DNA of 64,000 nucleotides, from positions 36,430,283 to 36,494,282 of the forward strand of contig OU612066.1 in assembly GCA_914767715.1 (NCBI GenBank), given 5' to 3'. Position numbers and translations under genes: made by a program. This DNA comes from Membranipora membranacea (Eukaryota > Bryozoa > Gymnolaemata > Cheilostomatida > Membraniporidae). This document shows positions 11,164 through 21,722 of the stretch, piece after piece (position 1 is the first letter of the stretch; each line of letters starts with the position of its first letter). The notes below the pieces were generated by a model. That model saw only the letters and a list, made by a program, of their open reading frames with translations, did not search any database and was not told the origin of the DNA.

Positions 11164-11839
11164 AGTGTCTAGGAAATCAAAAAACAACCACTGTTCATAT
11201 CAAAGCTTTGCCATAGCAATGAACAATAATAGTAAATTTTTTCGCACACCGACATTTTTGAATGATGTAACCTAATTTAAAGTGCGAAGATCCAGGGTCT
11301 AGAAGGGTCTAGAGTATGTTATATCCCATGTTATGTGTTAACACTAAAATATCTTTGACTACGCTACAGTCGCCAATACTATTTTTGGTTAATTTCTAGT
11401 GTAAGTAGAGCAGCCTTGTAACTGTCCTAGGTAAGCCCGGGCTAGGCGTACTGTTATACTGTAAGTGGATCATCATTTAAATGTGAATCCGTGACATGGG
11501 AGATAACATACTGTAGACCCCTCTAGACCCTGGATTTTCGCACTTAAAAACTAGGTTAAATCATTCAATAATGTACTTGTGCAAAAAGTTTTACTTTTTC
11601 TGCTCATTGCAAAGCTTTGATATGATATGATATGATATGATATGATATGATATGATATGATATGATATGATATGATATGATATGATATGATATGATATGA
11701 TATGATATGATATGATATGATATGATATGATATGATATGATATGATATGATATGATATGATATGATATGATATGATATGATATGATATGATATGACATGA
11801 CATGATATGATATGGTTGTTTTTTGCTTTCCTAGACACT
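11164..11839. mobile_element. TTAA-flanked inverted-repeat element carrying a pentanucleotide array
   Basis: The left end AGTGTCTAGGAAATC and the right end GCTTTCCTAGACACT are inverted copies, and both are flanked by TTAA (11160-11163 and 11840-11843), as produced by TTAA-specific transposases (piggyBac and Kolobok types). The arms continue inward with matching words (CCAGGGTCTAGA versus TCTAGACCCTGG; CAAAGCTTTG in both). No transposase is encoded, so it is non-autonomous. Confidence 0.85.
11618..11814. repeat. Pentanucleotide array (TATGA)n, about 39 copies
   Basis: Perfect TATGA repeats run for about 195 bp, with a few CATGA variants at the right end. The array lies in the right arm of the TTAA element exactly where the left arm has the single-copy word CATATCAAAGCTTTG, so it grew from the element's own sequence. 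Confidence 0.95.
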
Positions 11840-11998
11840 TTAAACTAATTATTTTTGCTGCCAAACAGATGTACATGCATTTTTGTGGCTCTGCAGCTAT
11901 ATTTCAACAGCAGCTTTAAACTCCTGTTACTCAGAGCTATAGCCTATAAATACAACTGAGAGTAACAATCATTGGTACAGTTCAACTGAGAAGCGAGC

Positions 11999-12203
11999 AT
12001 GGTGTCACAGGAATTTTGGAGAAAAGATGGACTGTACTCTTGGGTTATCTTAGTGACAATTGTTGTCAGCCGTATAGCCGGCATTGCCTTTGCTATTACA
12101 ACAGCAGGGGTGCTAGCTGATGAGTATCCCAAACTATTCAATGTGGAGCAGGCTAAGACAAACATCATCCCATCAACTCTACTTTGCGTACTTATGTTCT
12201 CAG
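11999..12203 (+). CDS. MCT (SLC16-like) first exon, copy 1 (orphan or alternative first exon)
   Basis: A 205-nt open exon from ATG 11999 to a GT donor at 12204, with the same length and the same phase-1 exit as the first exon of the complete transporter at 30332. The encoded residues (MVSQEFWRKDGLYSWVIL onward, first transmembrane helix, then NIIPSTLLCVLMFSG) differ from the functional copy at 12 of 69 positions, nearly all conservative. No matching second exon was found between here and the next gene. It may be an alternative first exon spliced to 31927, which would make the acetyltransferase gene nested in its intron, or a duplicate without a body. The intact frame and donor favour use or recent loss. 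Confidence 0.65.
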
Positions 12204-13416
12204 GTAATCATGTTTATCTCAAATATTTTATTATCTCAAAATCAGCAAAGAGGAGAGAGTAGTTGGGCCTAGGGTTCAGTTGATTCCATGATTTGCCTTT
12301 GCTTATGAAGAATGTGGACATATAAGCCTTGGTCATATGACGCTCGTGACTGTATTGGAGGCTATGTCGGCGAGTTAACCCAGGGAAGGCATTTTCCAGT
12401 TTACTCCTAATCTGTACTACTCTCTGTACAGTACCCCTCATTTATTATTTGTAAATTTTGAATACCCTTGGCATTGAAAAAGGTTAATGGCCATGCATGA
12501 TGGTTAAATTTAAGCAGCTTGTATGTAGATAATCAAGTATCAATCCTTGACCCTATATAGTATGGCAGTCAGACGGTGTCACATATGTGGTTTAACTTTT
12601 TGCTAAATCTTATTATTTTACATTACTCTATTTTTGCCTCTCATTCTCCGGGATCTCTAAGGCTTTGAGGTCATCCATGATATGATATATGTTTGTTTTT
12701 AATTGCCTATCATAGTTTAAACCACAATTACTACAATTCCTGTGACAACGAGTCAAAGAAACTTATATATGAATGAAAACATGAGCACCTTGTCAGGGTG
12801 ATACGAGATATACCAGCAGTGTATAAAATCAGCTGATGATATTTACTACTGATCACAGTGTATAAAATCAGCTGATGATATTTACTACTGATCACAGTGT
12901 ATAAATTCAGCTGATGATATTTACTACTGATCACAGTGTATTCCAAAGTACAGTCGTCAAATCCTCAATGGTAATAGCCGCGTGACAAGGCTAAAATTTT
13001 AGTAGAAAATAAACTGTAGTGAAAGCGGGCCTGTTAAAGAGATGAGGTGACATGAAGTGGCTTGCTGAGATTCGGTTGACGTAATTCGGTCCAACACATC
13101 CTCAACAAATTTAGTCACAATCTAGGTTGAGGTCTCTGCATTTCAGGCTTGACATGTTTTTTTATAGCGTATGAATAAAAGATATAATGATAGATAGTAA
13201 AATAATTGATGTTGTAAAAAATATATATATATGTCCTATCAAGTCAACTTTTCATTACTAGCTTCAGGTCTACCACCATTGTTGTCTTGGCTGTGTTTTT
13301 ACTTCTTGCTCTGGTCTCCAGTCCAATTAATCAAAGCCAAAACATTTGTTTGTCAACTTTAATTAGATCAATAAGATACGGGAAGCCTATATTCTCTAGG
13401 TAACTAGGTCTACAAT
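12204..13416. other. Spacer between transporter exon copy 1 and acetyltransferase
   Basis: No gene found. It contains a 39-bp tandem repeat (12817-12943) and presumably the acetyltransferase promoter, which I could not delimit. Confidence 0.5.
12817..12943. repeat. 39-bp tandem repeat, just over 3 copies
   Basis: The word CAGTGTATAAA starts units at 12817, 12856 and 12895, with a fourth start at 12934; spacing is exactly 39 bp, i.e. 13 codons, which makes the minus strand look like a repetitive ORF. Confidence 0.9.
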
Positions 13417-16333
13417 ATGCACATCAAAGAAATGATCGAAATAAAGGTATGTGCCGCCGTACTATTCAGTGTTTTTGTCGACATTGATTGTCTCCAATTT
13501 TCACATTCTGAAGTTTGAAAACTGAATTGAAAACTTGATATAACTAATTTTTCCTGCATACCTGTAGACGTTAGAAAACAAAGAGGATAACTGGCATTTA
13601 TTACTTGAGCCATGGTACAGCTTCCATAACAACTCCCTGTCAAATTCTTGTGTGAGTGGATTTCACACAGAGGAGGGGAGAGTTCTCCTCAGGTCATGCC
13701 TGCGTGATATGGTACAGAGTTCTGATTGTCCAGTTGTTATAGCCTGGGACAGCGAAAAGGAAAAGGTACAGTAATCATTGGGCGCCTCCCTCAATATCCT
13801 TGCTCAATTCATCTACATTCGCAACTATTACCAGTGATCTAGCCTAATTTCTATTGCCTAGTGCTGACACAGTGCAGTTCACTTAATTCAGACCTCTGTG
13901 GATGAGGACCACAAAAATGTGTCCTAATTGAGCAGAATTTGAATTAAGTGACATTAGAATGCATTGAGATCTGGCTGAAGGGACCAATATTCCTTGTCTG
14001 AATTGAGTTTTGATTTCAAAGTTTGAATTAAGGTAATGTCAAAGACCGATCCGAATATCAACATATCATATACCTTTGGAAAGCTGCCGAGCTACTGAAA
14101 TTGAATACCTGAACAAAAACTTGATTCAATGACGTTGTGTCATTTTACGGAGGAAATGAGGCAGAAAACGCTGTTTTTGTCAAAGCAGATGGGGGAGTCA
14201 AATTAAATGCAAGAAATTTCAAACCAGATGGAATGCATACTTAAAGATTGCCTTCATCGTAAAATCTGATTTTCTTTGATATATGACTAGTCTAAACTGA
14301 CTTTTTATGTCACACCATACAATGCATTTTTTTTGTGAAGCCGTGAAAATATGTGAAATTCCAATCAATAATTCAGAACAGATCATAGGCTCGAAACAAA
14401 TTTAATTATGATTTTCCCTTAGAGTACACTTCAAATGCCATACCTATCAACTTTCAACAAATTAGCTTGCATATTGCGAAAACAGTAGACTCTCGAATAC
14501 AGCTAATATTTTCTGCAACTTTTGCATAACATCAAATGTGCTGTCCAAATGACCATTATTGTGGCCAAACAAAGTTGTTTTGAAAGTTCTCACATACGAA
14601 GCCGCTTTCATTACCCATGGTGCACACAGGAAATGCCAAAAGATTTTTTCCCTGCATCTTTGTGTTTCTTGAATTTAACGCAAAAGAATGCCAAAAAACA
14701 GCTATTTTTTGGGACTTTTGAGGTGTTTTTGGCCATTCTTTTGCGTTAAATTCAAGAAAAACGAAGATGCAGTGAAAAAATCTGTTGGCATTTCCTGCGT
14801 GCACCATGGGTAATAAAAGCGGCTTCGTATGTGAGAACTTTCAAAGAAACTTTGTTTGGCTACAATAATGGTCATTTTGACAGCACATTTGACATTATGC
14901 AAAAAATGCGAAAAATATCAGGTGTATTCGAGAGTCCACTGTTTCCGCAATATGCAAGCTAATTTTTTTAAAGTCAATGTGTATGACATTTGGAGTGTAC
15001 TCTAAGGGAAAATCATAATTAATTTTGTTTCGAGCTTATGAGCTGTTCTGAATTAATGATTGAAATCTCACATATTTTCACGGCTTCACCAAAAAAAATG
15101 CGTTGTATGGCGTGACGTAAAAAGTCAGTTTAGACTAGTCGTATATCAAAGAAAATCAAATTTTACTATGAACTCAATCTCTAAGTATACATTCCACCTG
15201 TTTTGAAATTTCTTGCAATTAATTTGACTCCTCCATCTGCTTTGACAAAAACAGCGTTTTCTGCCTCATTTCCTCCCTTTAATGACACAACGTCATCGAA
15301 TCAAGTTTTTGTTCAGGTATTCATTTTCAGTAGCACGGCAGCTTTCCAACGGTATATGATATGTTGATATTCGGATCGGTCTTTGACATTACCTTAACCA
15401 GCTTACACTGTATTTTTATGGTACAAGGATCCACCGGTACTTCTAGTGTCACAGAATACTGTAACATACTGAGTGAAGGTGAGGTATATAACCCTTACGA
15501 ATGGTTGATAGTTAGCAACACAGATGCTTATATCAAAACATATGATATACACATATATATTGATCTAATATGTAGTCTGGTGCGAGGTTTATATTGTGTG
15601 GTGTAGTGTATCTATACCAGCTATCCTTGTGTTTTGTAGGTAGTGGGCATGAGTTTACATCAACTAAACCATCGCCATGAAGATCGGAATATACCTTATC
15701 ATGATAGGCCAGGCACATTCAAATATGATAAATTTGATTGGTCTGAAAAAACCCTTGCTGACCTTCGGAGAAAAACAGACTTCTATATGAATCACGGCAT
15801 AAAACTCGACTTGTTCACCAGATTTCAGTGAGTGCACAAATTTTGTCTTTGATAATGCTGATAATTGTGTGCTATGTGCTCGAATAATTCAGATGATTTT
15901 ATGCTGAGGATTGTCCATTGCACAAGGGAGAGATTTCCTTTGTCTTTGAGGGAGGAGTATGAATGCTATGCTACTAACCTACAGGTTGGGCACCAGATTT
16001 ATTGAATGCTTATATTCCTATGACTCTATCTACTTGTTTTATAGGGTAGATACCTGCTGGAACCTGTCACTGTTATCAGTACTACCAGAATATGGAGGGC
16101 AAGGTATTGGTCAGTGTATCACTGAATACAGCTTAAAAATAGCTAAAGAAATGGGAGCGGAAATTGTCTGGGCTTACTTTGGCAGCAATTTCAGTCAGAA
16201 GATCGGATTGAAGTGTGGATTTGAGCCGGTGGTGACATCACATTATGAGCAGGACTATAGAAACTATCGTAATATGTCAGAAGTTAACCGTAATACCCAC
16301 AAGACATGTGTCTCTATGGTCAAAAGACTATAG
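13417..16333 (+). CDS. GNAT-family N-acetyltransferase, 4 exons
   Basis: Exons 13417-13446, 13568-13765, 15640-15827 and 16045-16333 (stop TAG) join in phase to 705 nt, 234 residues. The fold is that of the GCN5-related acetyltransferases, closest in layout to the arylalkylamine/dopamine N-acetyltransferase-like group: PVVIAWDSEKEK-VVGMSLHQ spans the exon 2/3 junction as strands beta-2/beta-3, and exon 4 has LSLLSVLPEYGGQGIGQ, whose Q-G-I-G part is the acetyl-CoA pyrophosphate-binding loop (motif A), followed by the amphipathic helix and a C-terminal F-x-x-KIGLKCGFEPV block. Likely cytosolic; the acceptor amine cannot be told. Intron 2 holds the 1.36-kb TTAA hairpin. The first exon codes for only 10 residues, so the start is less certain than the rest. 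A canonical AATAAA follows at 16453. Confidence 0.8.
14032..15393. mobile_element. TTAA hairpin element, copy 1 (1,362 bp) in an acetyltransferase intron
   Basis: The termini GGTAATGTCAAAGACC and GGTCTTTGACATTACC are perfect inverted copies, flanked on both sides by TTAA (14028-14031 and 15394-15397). The whole element is a pair of arms of about 660-680 bp facing each other across a short loop near 14712. It has no transposase. A relative with the same ends lies at 21723-23100. TTAA duplication points to piggyBac- or Kolobok-type mobilisation. Confidence 0.9.
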
Positions 16334-16452
16334 GCAAGCTGTAGTGTGTAATCTCTATCGGCAATCGACTTCTTGATAAACTAATCAAAACATAATCATT
16401 ATTTTGTCGTGGCTTAGATGTTTTTCCCCCAATACCAATGTGAGAATTTTGT

Positions 16453-16458
16453 AATAAA
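16453..16458 (+). terminator. Polyadenylation signal AATAAA of the acetyltransferase gene
   Basis: A canonical AATAAA lies 120 bp after the stop codon on the coding strand; no other gene would use it. Confidence 0.6.
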
Positions 16459-16964
16459 TATTGGAGGAAAATGAAATGAGCACTATTGTTCCATTACATA
16501 TATATATAGTATTAAGTTCAACAATATACAAAACGAAACCATCAAAATGGGGACTTACAGGATTACAAACAGCTATCAAATAATAAAAAAAATATGAGAG
16601 CCCTACACATTATGATGAATGATACAGAGTGGGGAATTAACCAGTTTCATTGACTTTCTCACTTTAGCACATTATGAACTGCATGTCCCATACTATAAAA
16701 AAAACATAAAAACTCACTGTTATTTTACTTATATTGTTTAATCTGCGACATATATAAAATGGCGGACTGTGTGAGGAGACGTTCGTTTGAGTCATTAAAA
16801 TAATACTACTGTGGAGTCGGTAGTGATGGTCTCATGAGACTTGCCTCCACGAGACACTGTCTCATCGAGACACAAACTCGTGATATATGTCGAGACTTGT
16901 TCAATATAAACACTGTTTTTGTCACGGTTTTTGCCACAGCTTCTGATCAATATGATGGACAAAT

Positions 16965-17240
16965 TCAACATGTTATCCAAGCGAACTCCTAAGAAATTGA
17001 TAATGTTGGATGGGTGTAAGATATGATCAACAATCAAGAATTAAATTGGCATCATGAGAAACACTACTAGACAAACTGATGTTCAGCACTACTGTATTTG
17101 ATGGATTGAGGAGTATGTGACTATCTGCTGACTAGTTCTTTGGCTGCTAGAAGAGCTTGTGTTATGTAAGACTGGTCAGATCAGGTATCCTTCACATACA
17201 TTAGTAGTTTCCACTCGACAGGGCCGTACTTAGTACCTTG
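16965..17240 (-). pseudogene. Reverse-transcriptase relic 1
   Basis: On the minus strand the segment ends with HPSNIINFLGVRLDNMLNLS, matching the F-L-G-V-x-L-D motif downstream of the catalytic box in CR1/L2-type RTs; the catalytic word here is degraded to YVKDT. It is one of four parallel relics. Confidence 0.55.
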
Positions 17241-17939
17241 TGTGGCGCTGACATTTGTGACAATGTATTCTGAGTTGGCTTTGTTATACTTAACGTACTG
17301 CTGCCGATATTTGGACAAGTTGGATAAGGTGTTTGTTGATGCCACAAGTTTTCATCTTGTCAGTACGGAGGGATGGAGGCAATCAAGTGTCTTTGAAATG
17401 TCTATAATTGCTTATTGTGCATGCATTGTATATGCATGTGAAGCTATCAATGATTTGGATGAGAGCATTGAGTGTGCGTTTTTCAAGGTGGAATGATAGA
17501 GTTATTGGACAGAAGTCTTTGTATTGATGAAAATTTGTAATGATTCAGTATATATGGGCGTTAAGATAGACAAGATAAGATGTTGCATTAAATTGATTGC
17601 CGAACCAAAATACGTTTATAAAGGCGACTCCCACCTTTTAATAACATAAAATTGCTAAAAATGGAAATTAAAAATTGGATTAATTGAACTATTTCTCCAT
17701 CTATAATATGGCCGATAGGATAATAATGATGGCAATCATGACTGTGCAATTAACGAGTACTTAGCAGTGTATGTGACAGCCATTTCTACTATTTTTGGAA
17801 AAAAATATAATTAGTTAAATGTGTTATGAGGTTAATGTTATCACTGTAAATGTCAAAAAGTGGGAGCGTTTATAATTGCCCCTATCAATAATTGATCTTC
17901 CCGGCACTTACTGAGAAAGCCTGTATTATTTTTGCTCCT

Positions 17940-18215
17940 TAGAAATTGATCTTGTTTGATGGCTGCAAGATATAATTAATAATCAAAAATAAAATTTGAT
18001 ACTTGCCAATTTGGCGTCTAGCACTGCTGTCTTTGATGGCTTGAAGAGCATGCGACTATCTGCTGACTAGTTCATGACTGCTAGAAGAGCTGGTGTTATT
18101 GCAGACTGGTCAGAGTGGTGTGTTACAGTGGTGTGGAAGCTGGTATCGTCTACATACTTTGGTAGTAACTTGTATGGGGCTGACCTTTGCGTCAGGTAGT
18201 CTGAGTTGGCTTTGT
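17940..18215 (-). pseudogene. Reverse-transcriptase relic 2
   Basis: Reverse complement around 18145-18165 reads KLLPKYVDDT, an intact Y-x-D-D catalytic box, followed in the 3' direction by the W-S-A-D-S-R-M-L-type block typical of CR1/L2 RTs. Frameshifts and the short length show it is not functional. Confidence 0.6.
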
Positions 18216-18790
18216 TATACTTAATGCACCGCTTCCGATCTTGGAGGAAGTTGGCGATAACTTAAAAAATGTGTTTGTTAAAGCTATATTTCAACATATC
18301 TGTAGCGGGAGCTGGCGGGTGGCGATTGACATTTTAATAACATTAATTGAATTGCCCAAGTCATGACACCAATCCTCGCATCATCACGCTTATTAATATA
18401 TTTTTGCTGGCCCTGGCACATTCTGAAGAACATCATTTTAGTGATGAAGATTGTTGTCAATAAATATTAATAGAAAAATCAATAAAGCGGCTGGATTGAA
18501 GAAATATTGCATCTATACAATGACTGGTGGCATAATGATGGTGGCAACCATGCAATGTTCAAATACTTTTATTTTTGGAAAAAACTCAATATGTGTTATG
18601 AGGTCAATGATATCAGTGGCAAGGTCAAAAAGTGTGAGCATTCATTGTCCGTATCAATTATTGCCCTGCCTGGGCACCAACCAAGGTGGTGCCCAAGAAA
18701 AAAGGTCAAATCTAAATCGGACGATTATTCAGTAGGAATTCTTGTGAAACATTTCATCCCTGAGGACTGCTCAAGGCATCTCAAGCGCTG

Positions 18791-19171
18791 GTCTATCATT
18801 ATTACAGCAATATCTTTGAACCTCCCCTAATCTGAATTGTTACTCAGCGGTCATGCACAAAGCTGATGCTACTTAGCACATTCTTCACTACTCATTTATG
18901 CGTTTCTGCTATGTTCCATGATTTATGATACCACCGTATAGTCCAATTTTTACATTTTTTCTATCGTTGGGAAGCTAATCAAAAATTGATTTCAAAAATA
19001 ATGGTTTTGGCATGACGTCAATGTTTAAATCTGTCAACGTTGGTATCATAACCTATGCAGCATCAGCTTTGTGCATGACATTGTGCAAAACTCAAAGTAG
19101 TTGCTGACTCTTAGCTGAGCTACACTTCAGTTTAGGGGAGGTACAGAAAAACTGCTGTAATAATGATAGAG
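18791..19171. mobile_element. Short inverted-repeat element (MITE-like), about 380 bp
   Basis: The left end TCTATCATTATTACAGCA is mirrored by TGCTGTAATAATGATAGA on the right, and internal words (CATGCACAAAGCTGATGC versus GCATCAGCTTTGTGCATG; CCTCCCCTAA versus TTAGGGGAGG) are also inverted. No ORF; target duplication not resolved. Confidence 0.65.
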
Positions 19172-19679
19172 CACAGGCTAAATATAATTATTGCAACAAG
19201 TCTAGCTCAGGCTGCCACTTTAGTACGCTCAAAGACATACCAGTAGTTTACACAAACTACCGTGTTACAAAAGCCAGCCTGTTCAGTCAATTGTTTTCCG
19301 AAAAAATTTTTGTCATATTTTCTGTAATATGTTTTTGCCAATCTCTTTTTTTATGAAACAAGTTTTATTTTTATTAACTTGTAATGCTTGCATGATATAA
19401 TCCATATCACCTGCTACAAATTTCTGCAGCAAAGAAAATCAATAAATCAAAAAATAACTAATCTGTGTGGTTCCATGTTATATGGATTTGAGCATCACTT
19501 TTAGCACCTGATGGATGAAATGTTTAAAAAGGATTCTCACTGAATAATCATTCGATTTAGATTTGGTCTTCTTCCTTATGCATAAGGTGCAATCTGCTAT
19601 CAATCGATGAGAACTTGTTTGAAACCCTGGTTACCCTTTAAAGCTAAAGTTTGTGACACATAGATTAATGTTATAGATC
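19172..19679. other. Non-coding stretch
   Basis: No gene or clear repeat seen between the inverted-repeat element and the start of the second duplicated module. Confidence 0.4.
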
Positions 19680-20938
19680 AGCCCTGTAGTTTGCCTCTGT
19701 AACCATCTATCACTTCTTCTTCTCCACATTTTTTTAACCGTTATCACATCTTCTTCTGACGCTGATTATAACTGACTATGCCCACAAATGATGAAAATAA
19801 TAAATTGATCATAATCTAAGTAATTTTTGCATTTCATGCATGTAAAACTACTGAGTATGTAAGATGTCGTGAAAAATGAATTAATGTTAAAGTTAGGTCA
19901 TCTAGTCTGATCCTAGTGTTCTTTTCGGTGTCCAAAGGTATTTTTTACAATTCTGCCTTCGGCTATCTCGATCTGAGCAATCTTTGAGTAGATCTACGCC
20001 AAAGTGATCCTCTGCTATCACCTTTCACTTCTTATATATATGTATATTTATATACATATATATACATATGTATTCATACATATATCCATTTATATATATT
20101 AGACAAGCTTTACCTGCTCAAGACCTGTTAACAGCCGATCAGATATATCTTCACATCGCTTGTGTTATGGAGTACCTCAAAGAGAGCCTCTATTTCCACA
20201 ATTAGAATTTCTCTGTGTTATATATGTAGTTGACACAACGTATCAACCTATTAAATGAATCATTTGGTGGTTGTAATTATAGCCCAAGCATCAATTAATA
20301 TCAGTGTCAAGCATGTCCTTGATTGTTATTGAAGCAGATCTATTTTGGTAGTTACTATGTTTGTTACATATGTTACATACATAGATATATGTTATGGTTT
20401 ATTAATGAGGTTTGTCACTAGGGCTAACCTTGGGGAGGCGACATCTAGGGGTGGAATGAACTAGGGTGAGGCAACATCAGATTTGGATTTGGTACATATT
20501 TTCTCAGAACTGCTGATGTTCCTTGAATGCTTGAAATAGTGCCACTACCAATAATTGTGACTCCATATACAATTAGTCTAAAATGTTTATATGGAAATTT
20601 CTGGACACGTCTTAGAGTGAAGCTGTTATATGGGCGTTGAAGACCCAGCAGAGCAAACCAAGTATCGATTCTTATGTTCAACTGAATTTATCAAAATATG
20701 CAATAAGATTGCAACCTAGTGTGTAAGTTCAATTTGAGGTTATAGATCCGGAAGGGGTTGTGACTTGTGACACTTCTTATTGTCTGATGGTATTTTTGTC
20801 CTACTATTTATTTGTTACATTCTAAAAAGGATTTTGTGACTCAGCTATATTTCCAATATTGCTTCAAAACACTGTTACCCGGAAGCAAATACAGTCCGAG
20901 AGCTGCAACCCCTTGGTAGAGTCAAGCGAGAAGTAAGC
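19680..20938 (+). repeat. 5' flank of transporter module, copy 2 (LINE-free version)
   Basis: 19680-20040 aligns with 26320-26657, and 20041-20938 aligns with 29515-30331; shared words include GAGTAGATCTACGCCAAAGT and GGTGGAATGAACTAGGG. This copy lacks the LINE and therefore shows what the pre-insertion sequence of copy 3 looked like. The junction zone 20030-20105 is an alternating A/T-rich tract. Confidence 0.8.
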
Positions 20939-21641
20939 ATGGTGTCAAAGAAATTATGGAGCAAAGATGGACTGTCTTTTTGGGTGATTTTGGTCCATAT
21001 TGTTATCAGTCGTATAGCTAGCATAACCTTGGTCATATTTTCTATTTAATCCAAGTTCAAAAGTGGGAGATTTCAATTTACAACCAAACTGGGGGTGCGA
21101 ACCCCAACCGCTGATACTCTGAGAGCGCTTCCAGCCACTAGGAAGGGCTTAAAACGCTTATTTGATCCCAAATAATTTCATGTTTGTACTATGTATTAGT
21201 AACAAAATATCAAACTTAGGTGACATACACATTAATTAAACACCTACCATCAACACATGGGCCCTTTGGACTTATACGCCCTTACTTTGCCACTGTCCAG
21301 TATCAACCATCCCATTGACAATTATAGTCTGAATTTTAATACAACAGGTAAATTTTTTTAGCATTGTTGAATAGCACAATTCCTTTTAATTTTGTGTGCA
21401 AAGACCTTACCAGTAACTCATACACAAGTGCATGGATAGTTACTAAAAAATTGTGATAGGGCTATTTTCTCTCAAATCTTGAGGAACAAGTGAGAATTAC
21501 AAAAAGTGGGAAGTGGGCAGAAGTGGGTGTGAAAAACTGGAGGGTCCCACCTAAATAGGGAGACTTGGCAAGAATGACCTTCGTTGTTACTGGTCCACTG
21601 GAGTATTTGCTGATGAGTATCCTAGAGTTTTCAATGGTCTA
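20939..21641 (+). pseudogene. MCT first exon, copy 2 (broken by a 546-bp insertion)
   Basis: ATG 20939 begins the same exon as copies 1 and 3 (MVSKKLWSKDGLSFWVILV). At 21031 it is interrupted by 546 bp of unrelated sequence flanked by the direct repeat ACCTT (21026-21030 and 21577-21581), after which the exon resumes (GVFADEYPRVFNG) until 21641, where it runs into the repeat territory and lacks its donor. It cannot function. Confidence 0.85.
21031..21576. mobile_element. 546-bp insertion in transporter exon copy 2
   Basis: Sequence present only in copy 2 of the exon, bordered by a 5-bp direct repeat ACCTT. Terminal inverted repeats are not obvious and there is no ORF, so the element type is unknown. 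Confidence 0.55.
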
Positions 21642-21722
21642 AAATCGCTGACTGTGTGAGAAGATGATCGTTGGAATCATTAAAAATAATTATATTATTG
21701 AATCAGTGGATGGGGTCATTAA

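Larger units (their letters stand above)
10735..11998 (+). promoter_or_regulatory. 5' flank of transporter first-exon module, copy 1
   Basis: From about 10740 the sequence (GGGCTAACCTTGAGTGACGA, GGGGTGGAATGAAC, AGAACTGCTGATGTTCC) aligns with the 5' flanks of the two other copies at about 20420 and 29870, so this is a duplicated upstream region rather than random sequence. A TATA-like word (TATAAATA) lies at 11945-11952, about 50 bp before the ATG. In this copy only, a 676-bp TTAA element (11164-11839) is inserted in the flank. Promoter function is inferred from position and conservation. Confidence 0.5.
16757..18740. repeat. Repeat territory, left block (multi-copy 0.7-0.9 kb units)
   Basis: The words GCGGACTGTGTGAGGAGACG (16764), GCTGACTAGTTC with CTGCTAGAAGAGCT, and CAATAAAGCGGCTGGATTGA recur in the right block at 21640-25960 in the same order. 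Inside are two minus-strand reverse-transcriptase relics (listed separately). ORFs here are accidental. Confidence 0.65.

Noticed and set aside
11551-11876. Minus-strand ORFs made of an I-S-Y-H-I repeat
   Set aside because: Translation of the (TATGA)n microsatellite; not a gene.
12204-13416. Second transporter exon after first-exon copy 1
   Set aside because: I searched by eye for the sequence of exon 31927-32088 (FLNLTVPVSTMIMK) and found nothing similar in this stretch.
15361-15606. ORF considered as an extra exon of the acetyltransferase gene
   Set aside because: No acceptor gives the right phase, whereas joining 13765 directly to 15640 restores the conserved strand (EKEK-VVGMSLHQ). Its left half is the end of the TTAA hairpin.
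16795-17037. Minus-strand ORF as an independent gene
   Set aside because: Its FLGVRLDNMLN word and its parallels at three other places identify it as a broken reverse-transcriptase relic.
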